From: Lentzea albidocapillata
GTDB taxonomy: Bacteria; Actinomycetota; Actinomycetes; Mycobacteriales; Pseudonocardiaceae
NCBI RefSeq assembly: GCF_000719115.1
Contig: NZ_JOEA01000033.1
Coordinates: 3,010-67,009 of the forward strand
DNA length: 64,000 nt
Direction of reading: 5' to 3'
The notes below the pieces were generated by a model. That model did no database searches, was not told the origin of the DNA, and saw only the letters and a list, made by a program, of their open reading frames with translations. Position numbers and translations under genes: made by a program. This document shows positions 58,947 through 64,000 of this stretch, piece after piece (position 1 is the stretch's first letter; each line of letters starts with the position of its first letter).

Positions 58947-60674
58947 TCAGGCCGCCTCCCGATGAGTTGCTGAAAGATTCAGCCCTTCATCGGGCGCGGG
59001 TCGGGGCAACGCGGCCAGCACCGCTTGAGCCTGGTCGTACTCGGCCCGCCACTTGAGCCGCTGACTGATCATCTGCATCAGCAGTTCCGCCCGGCTGGGA
59101 GCGTGCGGGTCACCCGCCTGGACTGGCGCCCACATGAGCCGCGTCCGGTCCGTCCCTTCAGGCTTGGCGATCCCCGCAGCAGCCAAGGCCTCACGGACGA
59201 ACGTGGCCCGGTCGGACTTGTGTTCGGCGAGGGTCTTCCCCGACCAGCGCCGTGACACCAGCACCCGCCGCCCAGGCAACCCGAGCGTCTCCCTGCGGTG
59301 AGCCTTGGAGCGGCACCGACCCGGAGTCATCCGGGAGTTCGTCCCCTTGGGAGCGACGCCGTACAGCAGCCACACCGCGCAGCGTTCCGAGCACGGCGTG
59401 ATCGCGAGCTCAGCAGCCAGGCGGTCAGCGTGCTCCGACACCCGCGCCGAGTCGTCCACGGCGACGACTTCGGAGATCGACTTGACCAGGTACTTGGTCA
59501 GGTAGCCGATGTGCCGCCCAGCTTCCTCGGTGCCGCCGAGGATGCCCTTGGAGTGCACCTGAGACCCGAACTCGACCACATGCGCTGGAGTGTCCAGATC
59601 AGACACCGCATCCGCCCACGGCGTGAGTGGGACGTTCGTGATCGGGTCCACGAAACCCTTGGCGCACATGTCCCACACCGGCATCCGGTCACCGCTGTAC
59701 TTAATCTCATCGTGGTTGGGCCACCACACCTGGAGGTAGGTCGCCGCCGTCACCTGACGCACTACCGCGTGAGGGATCGAGCCCCTGACGGCGAAGTGGG
59801 CATGCGGGGTGATGCGCTTCTGCGGCTCGACCGTGCCGAAGTACTGCACGTCCCAGCCCACGACCCGACGCAGGTTCTGCCACCACCGGTCCACCAGGGA
59901 GGCGAAGTGCACCGCGTCCCGTGCGGCCCGCCGGTAGTCGTACGTCGCAGGGTCGGCCGGGGTGCCGTCCGTGCGCACTTTGCCGTATGAGTCGAGTGTG
60001 ACCGTGACGAACGTCGAGGGTCGGTACTTGCCCGCGAACTCCCGCCCCACCGTGGTCTTGGCGACCTTGCGCCGGGGCAGGTTGGGCGAGTCCTGACGCC
60101 GCCGGGTCGAGCGGACCGGAGCAGGCGCGGCCGGCCGATCCACGTTGGGGAGGTTTCCGCGGACTCCCTCCCGCCGCAGGTCAGAGTCCGCCTCCCGGAT
60201 GGCTTCCCGTAGGTCCTCGACCTGTTCCGCGTCCTGCTCACCCTGCGCCTGGCGGTACTCGGCGGTCAGGTCCGACCGGTAGGTGACCAGCTCGATTTGG
60301 TCGCTCGTGGCGGTCTCCCGCTCCGCCACGGGCTCGTGGTCGAGGTGCCAGCCTTCCCGGCACTGGGCCATGCGGGAGCGCCGGTTGCGGTCCGCACACG
60401 CCGGGCATTTGGACGCCACGGTCGAGTTGCAGCGCACACCGACCATGCGCACCTCACCGGTGTCGAGGTCCACGACCTCCCCCAGTACGGGACGCACACA
60501 CACCCCGTGCTGCTCCGCCGCAGCCTTGACCACGTCGAGGGTGAGCGGCATCCGCGCCCGTTCTGCCGACGTCATCCCAGCCACATCCTGAGTAACGGCA
60601 GGAACCACCGCCACGCCAACGGTTTCTCCACTGTCCACAGTGGCCGTCATGGTCTCCTCTCGGTTGTTGGTCAT
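58947..60674 (-). CDS. RepSA-like replication initiator
   Basis: A 575-residue initiator of the rolling-circle type. The HUH-like motif PHAHFAV is at about 290-296, and a Cys cluster (CPACADRNRRSR, near 90-101) lies in the N-terminal third. Arg/Lys-rich patches follow. It is the replication protein of actinomycete integrative elements. The ATG at 60674 overlaps the TraSA stop (ATGA). A second in-frame ATG eight codons later is also possible. Confidence 0.88.
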   Translation of the reverse strand: MTNNREETMTATVDSGETVGVAVVPAVTQDVAGMTSAERARMPLTLDVVKAAAEQHGVCVRPVLGEVVDLDTGEVRMVGVRCNSTVASKCPACADRNRRSRMAQCREGWHLDHEPVAERETATSDQIELVTYRSDLTAEYRQAQGEQDAEQVEDLREAIREADSDLRREGVRGNLPNVDRPAAPAPVRSTRRRQDSPNLPRRKVAKTTVGREFAGKYRPSTFVTVTLDSYGKVRTDGTPADPATYDYRRAARDAVHFASLVDRWWQNLRRVVGWDVQYFGTVEPQKRITPHAHFAVRGSIPHAVVRQVTAATYLQVWWPNHDEIKYSGDRMPVWDMCAKGFVDPITNVPLTPWADAVSDLDTPAHVVEFGSQVHSKGILGGTEEAGRHIGYLTKYLVKSISEVVAVDDSARVSEHADRLAAELAITPCSERCAVWLLYGVAPKGTNSRMTPGRCRSKAHRRETLGLPGRRVLVSRRWSGKTLAEHKSDRATFVREALAAAGIAKPEGTDRTRLMWAPVQAGDPHAPSRAELLMQMISQRLKWRAEYDQAQAVLAALPRPAPDEGLNLSATHREAA

Positions 60675-62152
60675 GCCGCCACACCTCCACTCGCGTCGTC
60701 ACTGCCGGAGCGTCCCGGGAACGGGTGCACCGATGCCTCAGTGATTCCGAAGAACATGGCCAGCTCGACAAGGTCCGCGTCGGTGACCCAGAACGCGCGG
60801 CCCCGCTCAGGAGTCCCGCGCCCATCGGTCTTGACCCACGCCACACCGGGCGTGTTCTCGCTGATCTCGTGAGCCGCAGCGCCCCGAGCCCGTGCACCGT
60901 CACCCAGGACCATGTCGACCTGTGGTGCTTCGTCCAGGCGGAGCGCGATCTTGGTCCCGAACAGATGCCGGAACGCGACAACCTCCTTACGTGGGTCCTG
61001 CACCAGCCCGAGCACCGCGTAACCGGGCGCGCGGCCCTGGGACGTGATGGTCGAGACGGCCCGCACCGCACGTTCCCTCAGGTTGCGATCCGGTTGGTAG
61101 GCGACGAGATCCGCCAACTCATCGATGATCAACAGGGTGAACGGTTCACCGCTGCGACGCGCCCAGATACGACGCACGCCCCGGTAGCGCGAGGCCCGTT
61201 CCTTGACCTCCGCCGCGATCTCTTCCAGCAGCTCGACCGCAGCAGCGCCGTTGTCGAACACGAGCCGCGAGAACGCTTCCTCGCACTGCCCGAGTTCCAT
61301 GCCGCCCTTGGGATCGATCCCCACCAAGCGGACAGCACCCGCGCGGATCGCGGGGGCGAGGTGCCACACGATCGACCACAGCACCGAGGCCTTACCCGCG
61401 CCCTGCACACCGACCCCCAGGACCTGGTTGCCGAGCAGCTTGAGCCGCCACGTCTTCCCGGTCTCCAGGACACCGACGACCACGCGCTTGAGGTCCACCG
61501 CGTCCGCGTCATTGCACAACGGAGGCACCAGCACCGGGCGAGCCAGCGGGTCAGCGTGGACGAAGTCGAGTTCCAGCACGCGAGGCTTGAGCACCCGGAC
61601 ACGGCACGAACGCGCCCCGAACGAGTGCGCCAGCCCCGCCCGCCGCAGCTCCCATTCCTCGTGCGACTGGGCCGGGATCATCCGCACCCGGACACGGTCC
61701 CGCCAACCATCCGAACGGACCCGCCGCAGCTTCGGCAGGTACTCACGACCCCGCCACTCCTTGGCCAACTCGGCCAGGCGCACGGTGGTCTTCCAGCGCG
61801 GCACGTACACCGTGGCCCGCCGGAACTCTGTCACCAGCCGCAGCCACACCTGACGCGAGAATGACCCGCGCGACAGGCCCCACCAGATCACCAGGCCGGC
61901 CGCGACCGCCAGCAGCACCAGAACCAGCGAACCCCAGCCCAAACGCCACCAGCACAACACCAACAACGCCGGAGTCAGCGACACTGCCGGGTACCGCACG
62001 ACCACGAGGGCCAGGCGGACGCCGCCGAGGAGCAGCAGCCACACCAGCGCCACCAGAGCCGCAACCCACTTCAGTTTCCCCGGAACGAGCGCCCACCACG
62101 GCACACGAGGACGGACACCCTCGAACGGGGCCGGATCAACCCACCTACCCAT
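60671..62152 (-). CDS. TraSA/FtsK-type DNA translocase
   Basis: A 493-residue double-stranded DNA pump that mediates conjugation of the element between mycelia. Hydrophobic helices lie at about 30-95 (two or three), then the FtsK/SpoIIIE domain. Walker A reads GVQGAGKAS (about 248-256), with Ala in place of the usual Ser/Thr after Lys, a common variant in this group. Walker B is LLIIDELADL. No FtsK gamma domain is present. GTGAGG serves as its ribosome binding site. Confidence 0.88.
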   Translation of the reverse strand: MGRWVDPAPFEGVRPRVPWWALVPGKLKWVAALVALVWLLLLGGVRLALVVVRYPAVSLTPALLVLCWWRLGWGSLVLVLLAVAAGLVIWWGLSRGSFSRQVWLRLVTEFRRATVYVPRWKTTVRLAELAKEWRGREYLPKLRRVRSDGWRDRVRVRMIPAQSHEEWELRRAGLAHSFGARSCRVRVLKPRVLELDFVHADPLARPVLVPPLCNDADAVDLKRVVVGVLETGKTWRLKLLGNQVLGVGVQGAGKASVLWSIVWHLAPAIRAGAVRLVGIDPKGGMELGQCEEAFSRLVFDNGAAAVELLEEIAAEVKERASRYRGVRRIWARRSGEPFTLLIIDELADLVAYQPDRNLRERAVRAVSTITSQGRAPGYAVLGLVQDPRKEVVAFRHLFGTKIALRLDEAPQVDMVLGDGARARGAAAHEISENTPGVAWVKTDGRGTPERGRAFWVTDADLVELAMFFGITEASVHPFPGRSGSDDASGGVAA

Positions 62153-62474
62153 CAGGCCTCACCCCCACACATCAGAGAGAGTGAGGACATACACACCACC
62201 GGGCTAACGGTTCGGCTTGACGCCGCACCCGTACAGACAGATACCATTGACACGACTGGGAATCCTTTGCGTAGCAACGAAGACGACAAGAAAGACCAGT
62301 CAGTGCGTCGCCATGGAAGCAGACCCAGAACCGCCAAGAACTCGGCTGTTTCCATCGGCGACCACCAACCGGCCGCACACCCGTTTTCATTTGTGCATCA
62401 AGGCATGCGTCACCAGCACGCGACATGCAGCCACGCGCCGACGACGCAAACCCTTACCTCGCAGAGCCTTCCGC
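62153..62474. other. Gap of about 320 bases without a convincing gene
   Basis: No frame here is supported by codon usage or similarity. A short minus-strand frame (about 67 residues, start 62355) ends at a TGATG overlap with the TraSA start, but its sequence (METAEFLAVLGLLPWRRTDW) is unlike any known protein. The region may hold the promoter of the transfer genes. It contains TTGACA at about 62248-62253 on the plus strand. Confidence 0.3.
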
Positions 62475-62741
62475 TCAGTCTCCTGAACCTTGCGACTCCG
62501 GGTCCTCAGGCGCCCCCCTGAGGATGATCGCCTCAGCCAGATACAGACGGCCAAGATCCTTGAGCAACACGCCAAGCTCCTCAAAGCGTTGCGCGCGCTC
62601 AGAATCCGGAACCAGACTGCACGTCCGCAACATGTTTCGAGCGAGCATCTCGCCAAACTCGGGATGAGTCCTCGCGACCTCACGCGACAACCGCTCCAGC
62701 GAGATACGCAGCAGGTCCTCAGTCAAGATCTCCGCAGCCAC
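62475..62741 (-). CDS. Small conserved element protein
   Basis: An 88-residue protein read from GTG 62741, because the longer frame overlaps other genes and AAGGGAAG lies upstream. It is helical and charged: LTEDLLRISLERLSREVART, then PEFGEMLARNMLRTCSLVPD and LLKDLGRLYLAEAIILRGA. It is probably an accessory protein of the element. No function is recognised. Confidence 0.6.
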   Translation of the reverse strand: MAAEILTEDLLRISLERLSREVARTHPEFGEMLARNMLRTCSLVPDSERAQRFEELGVLLKDLGRLYLAEAIILRGAPEDPESQGSGD

Positions 62742-62763
62742 GAAGAAACTTCCCTTCCTCCGC

Positions 62764-63012
62764 TCACTGCCCGTCCAACTCACGCGCCAGCCGATCCTCA
62801 CGATCCGCCCAGTACAGCGCCTCGTGGTGGTGGCCACGGTCCAGATCAGCCACCCGCCGATACACCGCAGCACTCTTCTCGTGAAACCGCCGCAGACCAG
62901 CGACATCACCCTTGCCCGGCATCAACCGAGGCAACACCTCATGCGCCTCACTGAGCGACACAATCCGCTCAGCCTGCGCCCACGACGCCTCACGCCGCTC
63001 GACCACAGTCAC
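62764..63012 (-). CDS. Small element protein, AMED_5909-like
   Basis: An 82-residue helical protein: SLSEAHEVLPRLMPGKGDVA, then LRRFHEKSAAVYRRVADLD and HHHEALYWADREDRLARELD. The His-rich block with FHEKSAAVYRRVAD resembles the AMED_5909 family found in Pseudonocardiaceae elements; I recall this only approximately. Its start overlaps the stop of the next gene (63009). Confidence 0.55.
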   Translation of the reverse strand: MTVVERREASWAQAERIVSLSEAHEVLPRLMPGKGDVAGLRRFHEKSAAVYRRVADLDRGHHHEALYWADREDRLARELDGQ

Positions 63013-63314
63013 GTCAACCTCCCTGCTCCAGATTCGCCGTAGGCGTCGGTGTCCTTCCGCGCGAGGCGTTCGCGTGAATCGGCCTGGTGGTCGAACATCT
63101 CAGCGGCATGGAGAGCCGCCGCCTTTGCCCACCAAGGCGTTTCGGTGTGACCGGCCAGTTGTCGCCAGAGCCACGCCACCTCGCGATAAGCGGGCACGAT
63201 TCGAGTGGCAGCGTCAGGGTCATCAGCAGCCGCGTACCGGTTCGCCTCATCGGCTGTTGTGAACCGCTGGTAAGCCTGCTGCCACTGCTCACTCAGAGCC
63301 CGTAGATCTGCCAC
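63009..63314 (-). CDS. Small element protein of unknown function
   Basis: A 101-residue helical protein starting near 63314 (LRALSEQWQQAYQRFTTADE, then EVAWLWRQLAGHTETPWW and AAEMFDHQADSRERLARKD). Its stop overlaps the following gene. It lies between the Pra-like activator and the other small cargo genes on the same strand and is probably transcribed with them. Confidence 0.55.
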   Translation of the reverse strand: MADLRALSEQWQQAYQRFTTADEANRYAAADDPDAATRIVPAYREVAWLWRQLAGHTETPWWAKAAALHAAEMFDHQADSRERLARKDTDAYGESGAGRLT

Positions 63315-63317
63315 GGC

Positions 63318-63803
63318 TTACGCTGCCTTGGGAGCTTCAGACGTGCCGTTGGCGTTGTTCTGCTTGCCGCCACGGTTCGCCGCCTGCGGAGCCAACATCT
63401 CGTCTGCCCAGACCGTGTAGCTGACCCAGCCATCCCGCACGTACGGCGTGACCTTCAGGCCCCGGAAGACCGCAGGACGGAAAGGCGTACCCGCCAGCGT
63501 CTCCGGCGGAACCGGCTGATACTCCGAAGCGATCTTCACCACCGCACCGGTGTTCTTACCCTTCGCGGACGGGTCCGTGCCCTGCACCGTCCACACCGGA
63601 AGACCCGTCAGCTTGTCCACGGCCGGACGGGGCGACTTGCCCTCTGCGTACTCCGTCGCCCGGTCCACGCTCAGCACGAAGAACCCTTGCGGGTACAACT
63701 CATCGAACGTGATTCCGAACCTGTGCCCAGCGGGGATACCCACTCGGTACTCCTTCAGTAGGGCCGCTAGATCGCGGCTTGCTGCTATTTCTGGAACTTG
63801 CAT
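63318..63803 (-). CDS. Pra-like activator of element replication, integration and excision
   Basis: A 161-residue protein. The conserved core runs from GITFDELYPQGFFVLSVDRA through PAVDKLTGLPVWTVQGTDP to IASEYQPVPPETLAGTPF and GLKVTPYV. This matches the plasmid replication/integration/excision activator family (Pra of pSAM2). In pSAM2, Pra is the main on-switch of the element and is repressed by KorSA, which would be outside this window. The direct repeats upstream (63910-63985) may be its operators. Confidence 0.75.
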   Translation of the reverse strand: MQVPEIAASRDLAALLKEYRVGIPAGHRFGITFDELYPQGFFVLSVDRATEYAEGKSPRPAVDKLTGLPVWTVQGTDPSAKGKNTGAVVKIASEYQPVPPETLAGTPFRPAVFRGLKVTPYVRDGWVSYTVWADEMLAPQAANRGGKQNNANGTSEAPKAA

Positions 63804-64000
63804 AACTAGATTCGGCAGTCATTCGTCCCGTCCGAGTTCCGTCCCTGTCTCTTCTGACGCGCCGAGTACTCAGATGGTCTCGTCTTGGTCTCATGAGCGT
63901 GCTGTCAGCGCTCATGAAATTCCGCAGGTCTGAGGGGTTTTCGCTCACGTAATTCCGCAGGGCGTCGCTCACGTAATTCCCCACCGGGAGGGTGAGCGTG
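63804..64000 (-). promoter_or_regulatory. Upstream region of the Pra-like gene with three direct repeats
   Basis: Three related 19-base units on the plus strand: GCTCATGAAATTCCGCAGG (63910-63928), GCTCACGTAATTCCGCAGG (63943-63961) and GCTCACGTAATTCCCCACC (63967-63985), 33 and 24 bases apart. They fit iterons or operators for the activator gene to the left. The region has no supported gene. A partial inverse copy (GGTGAGCG) ends the window. Confidence 0.65.

Noticed and set aside
62217..62486. Plus-strand frames across the gap upstream of TraSA
   Set aside because: They disagree with codon usage and overlap the minus-strand gene at 62475. No similarity was recognised.

Overview
The window is high-GC actinobacterial chromosome. 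GTG starts are frequent, ATGA/GTGA stop-start overlaps are common, and three gene orders match the order known from mycobacteria: fabG-inhA-hemH, def/fmt/rsmB/rpe/ribD/ribE/ribBA/ribH, and a chelatase-type AAA ATPase next to a vWA gene. The accessory gene types (an AfsR/SARP regulator, tachylectin repeats and a pSAM2-like integrative element) suggest the family Pseudonocardiaceae (for example a Lentzea- or Saccharothrix-like organism). That placement is an inference from gene content. No rRNA or tRNA gene and no CRISPR array was seen.

Layout. Positions 1-2206 hold a vWA/AAA ATPase pair that runs off the left edge. Positions 2244-9023 hold a Tat-exported tachylectin/dimethylformamidase-like fusion, a small YcxB-like membrane protein, a conserved unknown, and a coupled pair of membrane-anchored solute-binding-type proteins, one of them fused to a vWA domain. 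Positions 9020-11619 are the FAS-II reductases (fabG, inhA) followed by ferrochelatase. Positions 11698-18268 hold a large FAD/Fe-S oxidoreductase, a secreted protein, and a response regulator/histidine kinase/TAXI lipoprotein trio with a RibD_C-type reductase. Positions 18253-21208 are a MoxR/DUF58/vWA operon. Positions 21270-25448 contain a MobA-like protein, a TetR repressor divergent from a DrrAB-type ABC exporter with two clear operators between them, an aldo/keto reductase and a DUF2203 protein. Positions 25532-27610 are two isochorismatase-fold hydrolases around a GlxA-type regulator.

Positions 27597-34424 hold a Cys-rich protein, a decayed TetR/GNAT pair, a RipA-like NlpC/P60 hydrolase, an acyl-CoA synthetase, a sirtuin and two membrane proteins. 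Positions 34509-39867 carry an FAD monooxygenase convergent with a SARP regulator that is translationally coupled to a small ABC exporter. Aconitase is at 40205-43021, followed by a DUF1761 protein and an NB-ARC/TPR protein. Positions 45644-53979 form a long minus-strand block reading def, fmt, rsmB, a broken P-loop kinase, a flavoprotein, rpe, ribD, ribE, ribBA, ribH and a PH-domain membrane protein. It links translation housekeeping, the pentose phosphate step and riboflavin synthesis. Positions 54026-57244 hold small genes and a gamma-glutamyltransferase.

From about 57245 to the right edge lies an actinomycete integrative and conjugative element (AICE) of the pSAM2 type: integrase, excisionase, RepSA-like initiator, TraSA/FtsK-like translocase, small cargo genes and a Pra-like activator preceded by direct repeats. 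Its distal end is outside the window. The most noteworthy observations are the element and its candidate regulatory repeats, gene remnants carrying large in-frame deletions, a repeat inserted in frame into the SARP gene, a hairpin that would mask the def ribosome binding site, and orphan binding-protein systems that lack a permease.
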